Shown: piece after piece, positions 44,275 to 53,137 of the stretch
How positions within the stretch are numbered: the stretch's first letter is position 1
How the letters are laid out: each line of letters opens with the position of its first letter
Assembly (NCBI RefSeq): GCF_000375585.1
Contig: NZ_AQWP01000002.1
Location: 1 to 64,000, forward strand
Source: Sinorhizobium meliloti 4H41
Lineage (GTDB): Bacteria; Pseudomonadota; Alphaproteobacteria; Rhizobiales; Rhizobiaceae
Length of the DNA stretch: 64,000 bases
Direction of reading: 5' to 3'
Notes under the pieces: generated by a model
Told to the model about the DNA's origin: nothing
Seen by the model: only the letters and a program-made list of their open reading frames with translations
Database searches by the model: none
Position numbers and translations under genes: made by a program

Positions 44275-45046
44275 ATGAAATCTCTTGCTACTTACGCCGT
44301 AGCCGTAGCCGTTGCCTGGCTGCTCGCAGCGACGGCTGTCACAACCCCTGCCGCACCCGCGCAATCGTCCGTGCCAGCAAGCGGCGCAAACCCGCAACTG
44401 GCGGCCGCGGCCATCGAAGGCGTCGCCATTCCCGAACAAGGCTCGCTCGGGATGCCGCTCAACTCGTTGGGGAGGCCGAAGGGGAGTTGCTGTTCGAGCA
44501 TTCGACACGTGTTTTTCTTTGGGCCGCGCTCGCCGGAAGGCATAAGGGCGTCCAGTACCACCCGGAACTCCTTTATGTGGCGTCGATCTTCCATGACTTC
44601 GGTCTTACGTCGGCCTATCGCGAGAGTCATTCACGTTTTGAAGTGGACGGGGCAAACGCCGCGCGCGACTTCCTGAGAAGGCACGGGGTTGCCGACGCGG
44701 CCTCCGAAAGGGTCTGGCTTGCTGTGGCGCTCCACACGACGAACGGAATATCCGAACACCTCTCTCCGATCGCAGCACTGCTCGCCAAGGCGCCAGCATG
44801 AATCTCGTGGCATTTGGTCAGGAGTCCTTCAGCGGGCGCGAGCGAGACGCCATCGAAGCGGCATATCCTCATCCAAGCGACTTCGCCGAGAGATTCATGG
44901 ATGCGTTGTACCGCGGGTTGCAACATCGTCCGGAGACGACACAAGGTACGGGCCTTGCGGATGTCATGGCGTATAAGGACGTAACCTTCAAGCGGCGGGA
45001 CTTCAGCAAGCTTTTGCTCGGCGCCCCATGGGAAGCGGGTAGATAA
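44275..45046 (+). pseudogene. HD-domain hydrolase paralogue 3, two frameshifts, signal-peptide form
   Basis: The frame begins MKSLATYAVAVAVAWLLAAT, a secretory signal absent from the other two, and continues to AAAAIEGVAIPEQ. A shift near 44434-44440 leads to LARDAAQLVGEAEGELLFEH, SIFHDFGLTSAYRESHSRFE and DGANAARDFLRRHG with HD ligands intact, up to ALLAKAPA-stop. A second shift near 44790 restores MNLVAFGQESFSGRERDAIE and the tail DVTFKRRDFSKLLLGAPWE to 45046. All three parts match paralogues 1 and 2. The gene appears disrupted unless there is a sequencing error. Confidence 0.83.
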
Positions 45047-45514
45047 CATCGAAGCTTCTCGTCTCTGCTGAAGAAGGTAAGAAACGTCGTTGATCACTTG
45101 GCATTGGCATGGAGCTATTAGAGAGGCCGGCCCTGGCGGGCAGAAGCGGAGGTTGCAAAAGCGGTTTGCTCGTCCGCTTCTACGCCAGTGCTGCCGAAAG
45201 TCGACAGTCTGCTTCCGGCCCCATTTTGGTCATCGCCAACCATGTTCGAGATGACCGCTTTTGGCGCAAACTAGCCATCTAGCACGTGGCGTCAAACCTC
45301 CGCAGTCCCCCAAAGCGGAGTCTATGTCCGGTGGCGGCTTGCGACAACGGCCGAGCAGATGATCGTTTCGCCTCCGTAACTATCGTATTATGTTCCCGCG
45401 GGACAAACCGCGCGGGCCAATACGGCAATGAAAGGACCAAATGTAGGGCCAAACGCGTTTTTGTATTTAGCGACGCGTGCAGTGATATTTTCGATTTTCC
45501 CAACAAAATCAACG
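45047..45514. other. 468-bp gap before tRNA-Leu, nothing supported
   Basis: Only short open frames with no ribosome site. A GC-rich inverted stretch CCCGCGGG followed by CCGCGCGGG around 45394-45418 is the only structure noted. Nothing resembling an integrase. Confidence 0.4.
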
Positions 45515-45597
45515 TGGTGCGGACGACGGGAATCGAACCCGTACGGTTTCCCGAGGGATTTTAAGTCCCTTGCGTCTACCAGTTTCGCCACGTCCGC
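45515..45597 (-). tRNA. tRNA-Leu (UAA)
   Basis: Minus strand: acceptor GCGGACG pairs with CGTCCGC; the D arm has TGGCGAAACTGGTAGACGC, anticodon loop CTTAAAA gives TAA, a class II variable arm CGGGAAACCG, T loop GGTTCGATTCC, discriminator A and encoded CCA (45515-45517 complement). Confidence 0.97.
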
Positions 45598-45714
45598 CCG
45601 CAGCCTAAATCAAATACTTAGTCGATTCAGTCAAGGCAATGTTTTGCGAACGGCGTTTTCCGGACAATCCCAGCGAGATCGCTGAGCAACGCCAGAATTT
45701 CACATCATGCGAAA

Positions 45715-45744
45715 GCGCCGTGCGTCTGAAATGACGCACGGCGC
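45715..45744 (-). terminator. Hairpin downstream of the Tat-signal small gene
   Basis: GCGCCGTGCGTC (45715-45726) and GACGCACGGCGC (45733-45744) form a perfect 12-bp stem with a 6-base loop. On the minus strand it is followed by TTTCGCATG. It lies 44 bp after the gene at 45788. Confidence 0.65.
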
Positions 45745-45787
45745 AAGAAGCGACACCAATTTCATCGCGAAGCGTAAATGGACTGGC

Positions 45788-46093
45788 TTACCGACCTCGG
45801 CCGGTCTTCGAGCTTTCTTGTGATTGTCCAGCGCCGCGGCCGCCGCGAGCTACGCCCTTGCCATGGGAGCTGCCGGGGTTCCTTGGATCTGCGCCGTTAC
45901 CCCAGCCGTTGTTGCCTTTAACCTTCCCGCCACCGCCGCCGCCGGACTTGGCGATTGCGTTTGACGTCAGGCTGGTGGAAAGCAACATTGTCACTGCAGG
46001 AGGTGTCACAACGGCGAAACGACCGCAATTTTTCAGAAACTCTCGCCGGTCTTCATCGCTCGTTGATAGTGGTTCGTGTGGTACTTCGGGCAT
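45788..46093 (-). CDS. Small glycine-rich protein with Tat-like signal
   Basis: A 101-residue protein. After MPEVPHEPLSTSDEDRREF comes LKNCGRFAVVTPPAVTMLLS and TSLTSNAIA, a twin-arginine-like export signal (RREFL), then a low-complexity Gly/Lys/Asn/Ser/Arg-rich mature part (SGGGGGGKVKGNNGWGNGAD and on). GGAGAGGCG precedes the ATG at 46093. No enzymatic domain. Similar short RREFLKxCGRFA leader proteins are found in alphaproteobacteria, role unknown. Confidence 0.7.
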   Translation of the reverse strand: MPEVPHEPLSTSDEDRREFLKNCGRFAVVTPPAVTMLLSTSLTSNAIAKSGGGGGGKVKGNNGWGNGADPRNPGSSHGKGVARGGRGAGQSQESSKTGRGR

Positions 46094-46361
46094 GAACGCC
46101 TCTCCTTCGGGTTGCATCCATTACACCCGTAGAGATTGCCATCGCAGCCCGGCGTTGAACATATGGGGTATGATATAGAACCAAAGAGAGCGGTTGGGGA
46201 CCTGGCTCAATCCTGAGTTCCTGCTTTCGAACGCATATACGCCGCACCGGCACGCCCCAGGAGGCGCGTCGCGTAGCTTGCCGTTTCGGTCGAGGCACGC
46301 AGCGTGAGCAGAAGGTCGACGAAAACCGCTCCCTACGATTACCGACCATGCCGCGCGAAAA

Positions 46362-46751
46362 TCAGGTCGGGCTCTCGTCGGAGGCCGAGAGCGCGGCACC
46401 GGGCAGATAGAGCGAAATCGGCCGGATCTCGTAGACGGCGGTCGGATTGACGCGGCGCAATTCGCGCGCCGTCTCGACGGCGGCTTCGAGGTTCGGGCAG
46501 TCGACGACGTAGAGGCCGAGCAACTGCTCCTTGGTTTCGGCAAAGGGACCGTCGATGATCATGCCGGCACCCTCGCCCCGCAGCGTCACGGCGTCCCTGG
46601 TCGAGCCAAGCCGTGCGGCCGGCCCCAATCGCTTCTCCCGGACGAGGCGATCATTGACCTGCAGCAGATCGTCCATCAGCTTGGCATCTGCCTCCCCGGT
46701 CCAGGATTCGACCACTTCTTCCTCGTGATAGGCCAATATCGCGTAGAACAT
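46362..46751 (-). CDS. YCII/DGPF-domain protein
   Basis: A 129-residue YCII-fold protein: MFYAILAYHEEEVVESWTGE, then the signature MIIDGPFAETKEQLLGLYVV and ELRRVNPTAVYEIRPISLYL. AGAGGG lies 5 bases before ATG 46751. Members are usually encoded beside an ECF sigma factor of the SigJ/RpoE type; none is found here on either side. An in-frame open stretch continues upstream to about 46920 but is not recognised. Confidence 0.85.
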   Translation of the reverse strand: MFYAILAYHEEEVVESWTGEADAKLMDDLLQVNDRLVREKRLGPAARLGSTRDAVTLRGEGAGMIIDGPFAETKEQLLGLYVVDCPNLEAAVETARELRRVNPTAVYEIRPISLYLPGAALSASDESPT

Positions 46752-46923
46752 GGATCCCTCTACAATCTCCCCATACGCCGCCCAGGCAGGCACAACGACA
46801 TGCACGCCGTTGCAGTCACGCGGGATGCGAAGCGACCCCGATGAAATGCCCTCGTGAATCGAGGCGATTAGATCGTTTCCGAAGCGCGCGGGCAAGTCCA
46901 GCTGCGTCAGCCGCTCGACGTGC

Positions 46924-47184
46924 TCAAAGCTCGCCTTTGGTCACCTTTGGAGGAACACGGCCGGTGTGATGGATCGGATTGTCCGATCCTGCGCCTTCGG
47001 TCGGTTTCTCTTTCTTTGTGGTCTGGCCACTTCTGGCCGGCGGCTTGTCTGCCTCCTCGGTGCCGGACTCTGCGCCCTGGTCCGGGAGGGGCTGTTGCTC
47101 CATGTCCATTTCTTTCGGTTCCGGTTTCCATGTGGGAGACGGCATCGGCTGGTCGGTCAGATCGTCATGTTTGGGATCGCTCAT
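46924..47184 (-). CDS. Small hydrophilic protein, unknown function
   Basis: An 86-residue, Pro/Glu/Lys-rich and probably disordered protein (MSDPKHDDLTDQPMPSPTWK at the start, HHTGRVPPKVTKGEL at the end). AAGGAG is 7 bases upstream of the ATG. No family recognised; such proteins occur widely in rhizobia near stress-type small genes. Confidence 0.6.
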   Translation of the reverse strand: MSDPKHDDLTDQPMPSPTWKPEPKEMDMEQQPLPDQGAESGTEEADKPPARSGQTTKKEKPTEGAGSDNPIHHTGRVPPKVTKGEL

Positions 47185-47391
47185 GGGCTCGCTCCTTTCG
47201 GTCTTGCCAGATCAACCCCGGACATTTCTGAAGGTTCCTCATGGCCTGGCCGGTCCGTTGAAGGATGGGGGATGGCGTCTGCCCAAGAAATTTCGCAACC
47301 CCTGATTCGCCAGGGGTTCAATCGCGGCATGTCAATGGCAAGATGATGCAGGGCTCAATGGCATCCCTGATGATGACTAGGAGGGTGGGGC

Positions 47392-47631
47392 GTGCGTTCA
47401 CTGCAAGCGTTCGGCGGCATCGCCTTGCTTCCTGAAGACCTGGACACGCTGCAGCGTGTGTTCGACATGCTGTGTCGCGAACATCGATGGCCCCGCGAGA
47501 GCGCGCAGGCTCGACGGTTCGGGAGGATGCTGATCCGGGAATATCAGGCTGGCACGACAGATGAGGGACTTCTTCTGCGAGCCGGGCAAGCCTTCGTCAG
47601 CCAGGCCATCGCACAAAAGAGATTGGCCTGA
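47392..47631 (+). CDS. Small protein, unknown function
   Basis: A 79-residue protein starting with GTG at 47392, with GGAGG at 47380 as a strong ribosome site. The stretch DLDTLQRVFDMLCREHRWPR and AQARRFGRMLIREYQAGTTD suggests a compact helical domain, but no family is recognised. Confidence 0.6.
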   Translation: MRSLQAFGGIALLPEDLDTLQRVFDMLCREHRWPRESAQARRFGRMLIREYQAGTTDEGLLLRAGQAFVSQAIAQKRLA

Positions 47632-47675
47632 ACAGAAATCCCGGCCGTGCGGCGAGGAGCCGGTCAATGACCGGC

Positions 47676-47894
47676 TCAATGATAGTAGAAACAGTCGCAG
47701 TCGGCTCTCGTGGCGTCCTCTCCCTTCCACACCCTGACCGCCAGCTTTGACGACTCGCCAGTCTCCTCGAGCCGCAATCCCAACAGCGAAATCGCCGCCG
47801 CCTTGGGGTTCGGCGCGTCTATTTCGATGACCGATCCGACCTGGTGAACGCCCAGGCGTGCAGTCCAGGTAAAGATCTGAACATTGTAATGCAT
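47676..47894 (-). CDS. Small protein, unknown function
   Basis: A 72-residue protein (MHYNVQIFTWTARLGVHQVG ... DCDCFYYH). The ATG at 47894 is preferred because GGAG lies 6 bases before it; an ATG at 47906 is also in frame. The pattern of an N-terminal beta strand, IEIDAPNPKAAAISLLGLRL helix and beta return looks like a small alpha/beta domain. Function unknown. Confidence 0.6.
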   Translation of the reverse strand: MHYNVQIFTWTARLGVHQVGSVIEIDAPNPKAAAISLLGLRLEETGESSKLAVRVWKGEDATRADCDCFYYH

Positions 47895-47976
47895 GGAATT
47901 CTCCATTCAGTCGCCGGCTGTGCCGGTCATAGCCAAGGACAACTGCCCCGCGTCACTTGCCGCCAACGCAGCATCG

Positions 47977-48219
47977 TCAGCCATCCTCTACGGTCGCTTC
48001 CGGTCGATCGCCGCCGTCGGCATGCTCGAAATGCCAGTTTCCCTTCTCATCCTGGAAGCTGATCTCCTCGTCGTCGCCACCGACCTGCTGCTCGGCTGCT
48101 GCAGCTTTGGCGGCCGCTAGCGCCATCTCGCGACTGGGAAAGGGCTCTGAATATGCATCGGCTGCCTTGTAGGCCCAGCCTCCATCGTGTGGAACGATGA
48201 AATAAGTGATCTGCACCAT
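47977..48219 (-). CDS. DUF2188-type small protein
   Basis: An 80-residue protein with FIVPHDGGWAYKAADAYSEP followed by FPSREMALAAAKAAAAEQ and FQDEKGNWHFEH. The pattern of a beta strand with H-x-x-GW and then S-x-x-x-A helix fits DUF2188, a small domain of unknown function. GGGAG precedes the ATG by 6 bases. Part of a group of small ORFs between 46.9 and 48.2 kb. Confidence 0.65.
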   Translation of the reverse strand: MVQITYFIVPHDGGWAYKAADAYSEPFPSREMALAAAKAAAAEQQVGGDDEEISFQDEKGNWHFEHADGGDRPEATVEDG

Positions 48220-48574
48220 CCTTCACTCCCATGGATGTTCAAGGACAGTCCCTGCCCTCGACGGGCCGCGCCGCGCGGGCCCCTTATGCTCCTCCTTATT
48301 GCCGCATGCTTCCCTGAATCGGAGCCGGTTTGAGAAGCGCCGCAGCCATTCAAGTGCTGTAGCGACCGTGGCTACCTAAAAAGCGCACGTCGCCGTCGGG
48401 CATTTCTGATGCCGAATGCTGCGATGTTAACACAAAATTGCCCCATTGGGCCACATTTGCGAATGCTTCTCGGTCGATGTTCGGCGACCCCGCCGATGGG
48501 CGAGTTGTGATGCGAATCGCCCGCTAAAAAAGCGCGCGGCTCGATCGGGAGCCGCGCACGAACGTTGAAGATCG
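48220..48574. other. 355-bp gap ending in the wrbA terminator
   Basis: No supported gene. The right part contains the terminator at 48526-48557; the rest shows no clear RNA or repeat. Confidence 0.4.
48526..48557 (-). terminator. Rho-independent terminator of wrbA
   Basis: GCGCGGCTC (48534-48542) pairs with GAGCCGCGC (48549-48557); on the minus strand the stem is followed by TTTTTT (48531-48526). It lies 17 bp after the wrbA stop. Confidence 0.85.
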
Positions 48575-49174
48575 TCAGTCTGCAAGCTTCGCTGCAATCC
48601 GCGCGACATGCGCACCCTGAAAGCGAGCCGCTTCGAGTTCGACCGCGGACGGCTGCCGCGAACCGTCGCCGCCGGTAATGGTCGAGGCGCCATAGGGCGA
48701 GCCGCCCTTGACTTCCTCAATGCCCATCTGACCCTGGAAGGCATAGGGAAGTCCGACGACCACCATGCCGTGATGCATCATCGTGGGAATGAGGCCAAGA
48801 ATCGTCGATTCCTGGCCGCCGTGCTGGGTCGCCGACGAGGTGAACGCGGAGCCCACCTTCCCGACGAGCTTGCCTTTTGCCCAGAGGCCGCCGGTCTGGT
48901 CGATAAAGTTGCGCAATTGCGAAGCGACAGTCCCGTAGCGGGTGCCCGCGCCGAAGATGATCGCATCGTAATCCGCCAGTTCCTCGACCCTCGCGACCGG
49001 TGCCGGCTGGTCGAGCTTGAAATGCGAAGCCTTCGCCACGTCCTCCGGCACGAGTTCCGGAACGCGCTTGACGACCACTTCGGCGCCGGCCGATCTTGCA
49101 CCTTCCGCGACCGCATAGGCCATCGTCTCGATATGCCCATAGGCCGAATAGTAAAGAACCAGTACTCTAGCCAA
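48575..49174 (-). CDS. wrbA: NAD(P)H:quinone oxidoreductase WrbA
   Basis: A 199-residue flavodoxin-like FMN enzyme. The FMN loop is [20 protein letters not shown], and [20 protein letters not shown] and [19 protein letters not shown] complete the WrbA signature. It reduces quinones by two electrons. Divergent from the cinA-like gene; followed by its own terminator. Confidence 0.96.
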   Translation of the reverse strand: MARVLVLYYSAYGHIETMAYAVAEGARSAGAEVVVKRVPELVPEDVAKASHFKLDQPAPVARVEELADYDAIIFGAGTRYGTVASQLRNFIDQTGGLWAKGKLVGKVGSAFTSSATQHGGQESTILGLIPTMMHHGMVVVGLPYAFQGQMGIEEVKGGSPYGASTITGGDGSRQPSAVELEAARFQGAHVARIAAKLAD

Positions 49175-49335
49175 AACGATACTCCTTGTTGTCCGGCAAT
49201 TCCGCTTGATCGCCGCGGCCGGCAGGATTTATCAAAACACATACCACTGCCAGTGCAGGGATGGTCGACAGACTGTTCAGCTTTTTTCAACACCGACGAG
49301 ATCGCGTTCGCGATCCGAATACGCCCGGAGCGCCA

Positions 49336-50097
49336 ATGACCAGCCCCACGATCGTCACCGCCGCCATGCTCGCCATTGGCGACGAGCTTCTCTCCGGCCG
49401 GACCAAGGACAAGAACATCGGCCACCTTGCCGATATGCTGACGATGGTCGGAATCGATCTGCGCGAGGTGCGCATCGTCGCCGACGATCAGGACGCGATT
49501 GTGGAGGCGGTCAATGCGTTGCGCAGCCGCTACCGCCACGTGTTTACGTCCGGCGGCATCGGTCCGACCCATGACGACATCACTGCCGATGCGATTTCGA
49601 AGGCCTTCGGGGTCGAGTGCATTCACGAGCCGAAGGCAATGGAGCTGCTTGGCGCGATGTACGAGCGCCGCGGCATGGAGTTCACCGAAGCGCGCAAGCG
49701 GATGGCCCGCATGCCTGATGGCGCGACCCACATTCCCAATCCGGTATCGACCGCGCCCGGCTTCGCCATCGAGAACGTCTATGTCATGGCCGGCGTGCCC
49801 CAGGTGTTCCAGGCGATGCTCGACGCGCTGTTGCCGAGTCTCGAGGCCGGCACGCCCGTCCTATCCCGTACGGTTCGCTCCCCCTATGGCGAGGGCGACA
49901 TCGGAGCGCCGCTGACCGAGGTGCAGAAGAACCATCCCGAAACGAGCATCGGCTCCTATCCGAAATTCGACGGCAAGAGCTTCTCGACGGATATCGTGAT
50001 CCGGGCTCGCGATGCCGCGGTCCTTGGCGCCGCCGAAGCCGGGGTGATCGCGATGATCGAGGCGATCGGCAGCTCGCGCGAGAAAAACCAGCCCTGA
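49336..50097 (+). CDS. CinA-like molybdopterin-binding domain protein
   Basis: A 253-residue protein of the competence/damage-inducible CinA N-terminal type: [40 protein letters not shown] and [20 protein letters not shown]. The C-terminal CinA (PncC) deamidase domain is absent, as in many alphaproteobacterial versions. GGAG at 49327 precedes the ATG. Activity on pyridine nucleotides or ADP-ribose is possible by family. Confidence 0.9.
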   Translation: MTSPTIVTAAMLAIGDELLSGRTKDKNIGHLADMLTMVGIDLREVRIVADDQDAIVEAVNALRSRYRHVFTSGGIGPTHDDITADAISKAFGVECIHEPKAMELLGAMYERRGMEFTEARKRMARMPDGATHIPNPVSTAPGFAIENVYVMAGVPQVFQAMLDALLPSLEAGTPVLSRTVRSPYGEGDIGAPLTEVQKNHPETSIGSYPKFDGKSFSTDIVIRARDAAVLGAAEAGVIAMIEAIGSSREKNQP

Positions 50098-50266
50098 ACT
50101 CCGCGGCCGCGAAATCATTGCAGATCGCGGTGCTCGCGGCCGCACTGGCTCTTGCACTTTCGGCTTCATTGCCGCTATTGCATCAGGCATGAACAAGTGT
50201 CGGCGGCGTGGCCGTCGAACTGCAGCAACGCCTATCGCCGAGAGCGCAAGAGAGCCGGAGTCCGCC

Positions 50267-50764
50267 ATGTCTCTTCCCGAGAAAGCCTTTCCTGTATCCT
50301 GGGATCAGTTTCACCGTGACGCCCGCGCCCTGGCCTGGCGGTTGGCCGACAACGGACAGGAATGGCGCGCGATGGTCTGCATCACGCGCGGCGGCCTTGT
50401 TCCGGCGGCTATCGTCAGCCGGGAACTCAACATCCGGATGATCGAAACGGTCTGTATCGCCTCCTATCACGACTACGACACGCAGGGTCAGATGAAGGTG
50501 CTCAAGAGCATCTCACCTGAGATCGCGAAGGATGGGGGCGAAGGCGTTCTCATCGTCGACGATCTGACCGATACCGGCAAGACTGCCGCCGAGGTTCGTG
50601 CGATGCTGCCGAAGGCGCATTTCGCCGCGGTCTACGCAAAGCCGAAAGGTCGCCCCCTCGTCGATACTTTCGTGACCGAGGTCAGCCAGGATACCTGGAT
50701 CTACTTCCCCTGGGACCTCGGTTTCACCTACCAGGAACCGATCGCCAAGGGCACGCGCGGCTAG
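50267..50764 (+). CDS. gpt: Xanthine phosphoribosyltransferase
   Basis: A 165-residue purine salvage enzyme converting xanthine (and guanine) with PRPP to XMP. PRPP motif [15 protein letters not shown] at about 96-110, [20 protein letters not shown] near 42, and the C-terminal YFPWDLGF base-binding loop. The ATG at 50267 has GCCGGAGTCCGCC before it. Length fits Gpt. Confidence 0.95.
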   Translation: MSLPEKAFPVSWDQFHRDARALAWRLADNGQEWRAMVCITRGGLVPAAIVSRELNIRMIETVCIASYHDYDTQGQMKVLKSISPEIAKDGGEGVLIVDDLTDTGKTAAEVRAMLPKAHFAAVYAKPKGRPLVDTFVTEVSQDTWIYFPWDLGFTYQEPIAKGTRG

Positions 50765-50802
50765 CGCAGATCGTTTCACTGTTCATCGGCGTAATAAAAC
50801 AC

Positions 50803-50860
50803 CTTAGCGCTTTAAAGTGCGCACTTCGGGACGGAACGTTACACGCTTTTCCTGGAAGTG
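50803..50860. repeat. Degenerate intergenic repeat, CTTTTCCT core
   Basis: Includes TTAGCGCTTTAAAGTGCGC (50804-50822, palindromic) and CGTTACAC-G-CTTTTCCTG-G-AAG (50837-50858), which matches 12312-12333 with two changes. It lies between two convergent genes. Confidence 0.55.
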
Positions 50861-50885
50861 TTCTCCTGGCACAACGCTCGGCGTT

Positions 50886-52370
50886 CTAAGCATTCTCTCC
50901 AAGCGGCGCTATGCACTCGACAAGGCTTTCGGCCGTTGCCGCGCGGCCGGCCCCGACGCCCGCCTCGCCATGGCGCCAGACTGCGGCCGCTGCCGCCTCG
51001 AAGGCAGGCATTCCCTGTGCCAGATGAGCGCCGATGATCCCCGCAAGCACGTCGCCCGAACCTGCCGTCGCGAGCCAGGGCGGCGCGTTGACATTGACAG
51101 CGGCCCGGCCCGATGGCGCGGCAACGACCGTATCCGCACCCTTATAGACGATCACGGCATGGCTGAGCCTTGCTGCGGCCTGCGCCTTCTCGATCTTGGA
51201 CAGCGCCGCATCCTCGGCGATATCCGGGAAGAGCCGGGCGAACTCCCCTTCGTGCGGCGTCATCACCACCTCGCCACCCTCTGCCGCGATCCTGTCGAAA
51301 AGCTGCTCCCTGCCCTCTCGAAACGAACTTATCCCGTCGGCATCGAGCACCAGCGCGCGACCGCAGAGCATGAGCACGAAATCCCGCGCCTTTTTACCGA
51401 TCCCGAAGCCGGGTCCGAGAACGAAGGCATTCAGGCGTCTGTCCTTGAGCCAGGCGGCAAGGCCGGCAGTGTTGCTGATTTCCTTGAGCATGATGGCGGT
51501 GAGGTGCGACGCGTTGACGGCAAGCGCTTCCGTGGGAGAAGCAAGCGTCACCAGCCCCGAACCGGCGCGCAGGCCCGCGGCGGCCGATAGCCGCGCGGCC
51601 CCGGTCGAAACCGGTCCGCCGCAAAGCACGGCGAGATGGCCGCGCTTGTATTTGTGGGTCGCGGGATCCAGCGCGCCGAGGTGTCGCTCCCATAGCGCGG
51701 GCGTGTTGACGGTGAGATCGCCGGCTCTGTCCGCAACGAGCCTTGCAGGAATGCCGATATCGAAGATTTCAAGCGTGCCGCAGCGGGCGCGGCCCGGCAT
51801 CAGCAGATGGCCGGGCTTGGCCGCCATGAACGTCACCGTGTGAGCCGCAACGAAGCTCAAGCCCCGGATTTCGCCCGTACGCCCGTCGATGCCGGATGGC
51901 AGGTCCACGGCGAGGACCGGTACTCCGCTCGCATTCACTTGCTCGATGATCGTTCTCGCCTCCTCCGGCACGTCGCGCGCAAGCCCCGCCCCGAAAAGTG
52001 CGTCGATGACGACGTCGCCCGATTGCGGTGCGTAGGCGTCGAGGGGTCCGGCCACCAGCGCACAGGCATCGCGCGCCCGCGCGGCGTCGCCCTTCAGAAT
52101 CGCCGCGTCCCCGAGCGCGAAGACGGCGACGTTTGCGCCGGTTTCGGCGAGCGCCGCCGCGGCGACATAGCCATCGCCGCCGTTATTGCCGGGGCCGCAA
52201 AGCACGACAAAGCGCAATGCTTCCGGGTAAAGCCGCAAGGCGGCGGCCGATACGGCCGTCCCCGCCGAACGCATGAGCGAGAAGCTGTCGATCCCCGAGC
52301 GCGCGGCATCCTTGTCGACCTCTGTCATTTCCGCCGGGGTCACGAGGATATTCGAAAGCGCGTGAAGCAT
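50886..52370 (-). CDS. nnr: Bifunctional NAD(P)H-hydrate epimerase/dehydratase
   Basis: A 494-residue repair enzyme for hydrated NAD(P)H. N-terminal YjeF_N epimerase domain (residues 1-215: SAGTAVSAAALRLYPEALRF, CGPGNNGGDGYVAAAALAET, AVDLPSGIDGRTGEIRG) and C-terminal ribokinase-like dehydratase domain (FVLGPGFGIGKKARDF, VVMTPHEGEFARLFPD, WLATAGSGDVLAGIIGAHLA). Both active regions look intact. Upstream on the other side lies the glnB control region. Confidence 0.95.
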   Translation of the reverse strand: MLHALSNILVTPAEMTEVDKDAARSGIDSFSLMRSAGTAVSAAALRLYPEALRFVVLCGPGNNGGDGYVAAAALAETGANVAVFALGDAAILKGDAARARDACALVAGPLDAYAPQSGDVVIDALFGAGLARDVPEEARTIIEQVNASGVPVLAVDLPSGIDGRTGEIRGLSFVAAHTVTFMAAKPGHLLMPGRARCGTLEIFDIGIPARLVADRAGDLTVNTPALWERHLGALDPATHKYKRGHLAVLCGGPVSTGAARLSAAAGLRAGSGLVTLASPTEALAVNASHLTAIMLKEISNTAGLAAWLKDRRLNAFVLGPGFGIGKKARDFVLMLCGRALVLDADGISSFREGREQLFDRIAAEGGEVVMTPHEGEFARLFPDIAEDAALSKIEKAQAAARLSHAVIVYKGADTVVAAPSGRAAVNVNAPPWLATAGSGDVLAGIIGAHLAQGMPAFEAAAAAVWRHGEAGVGAGRAATAESLVECIAPLGENA

Positions 52371-52450
52371 GGAAACGATCTAAGCCCGACCGAAAGCGCA
52401 AGACAAGAGCAGCGTTGACGGAAAGTGACGTGACTAAAAAATATGCAATT

Positions 52451-52465
52451 GCACACTATAAGTGC
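52451..52465 (+). promoter_or_regulatory. Candidate NtrC binding site upstream of glnB
   Basis: GCAC-ACTATAA-GTGC matches the NtrC half-site pair GCAC-N7-GTGC. It lies about 175 bp before the -24 element of the sigma-54 promoter, a normal enhancer distance. Confidence 0.65.
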
Positions 52466-52640
52466 TCAAATAACATGCTTCGACCACGAAACGCAGCGGT
52501 CCTTCGTCGCACAACGGGGTCGAACACGCAAAACCTCATAAAAAATAGGCAGAATGCCGCTGCAGAAGCCACTGCCCCATCGGCACCTATCGCGTTACCA
52601 CTGGAAATTTCGCAATCTGCGCGTCATTCCGCTACAAAAG

Positions 52641-52656
52641 TGGCACGCTACGTGCA
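52641..52656 (+). promoter_or_regulatory. Sigma-54 promoter of glnB
   Basis: TGGCACG-CTAC-GTGCA closely matches the RpoN consensus TGGCACG-N4-TTGCA, with one change in the -12 box. It is 60 bp upstream of the glnB ATG. This is the known class of NtrC-controlled glnBA promoter in rhizobia. Confidence 0.75.
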
Positions 52657-52659
52657 TAG

Positions 52660-53055
<396 letters not shown>

Positions 53056-53081
53056 TCGCGTCCGGCGATCTCACCGATCCG

Positions 53082-53103
53082 GGGGCCGTCCGGCCCCGTT
53101 TTT
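53082..53103 (+). terminator. Hairpin with U-tract between glnB and glnA
   Basis: GGGGCC (53082-53087) pairs with GGCCCC (53092-53097) with a GTCC loop, followed by G and TTTTT (53099-53103). It should act as a partial terminator or attenuator, reducing read-through from glnB into glnA. Confidence 0.65.
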
Positions 53104-53137
53104 CCAATCCTCGTCATCACACAGGGAATTGCAACAA

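Noticed and set aside
45047..45514. Possible integrase or IS remnant before tRNA-Leu
   Set aside because: No motif, no inverted ends and no repeat of the tRNA end found.
46752..46895. Longer start for the YCII gene (177 codons)
   Set aside because: The ribosome site and family start both point to ATG 46751; extra residues match nothing known.
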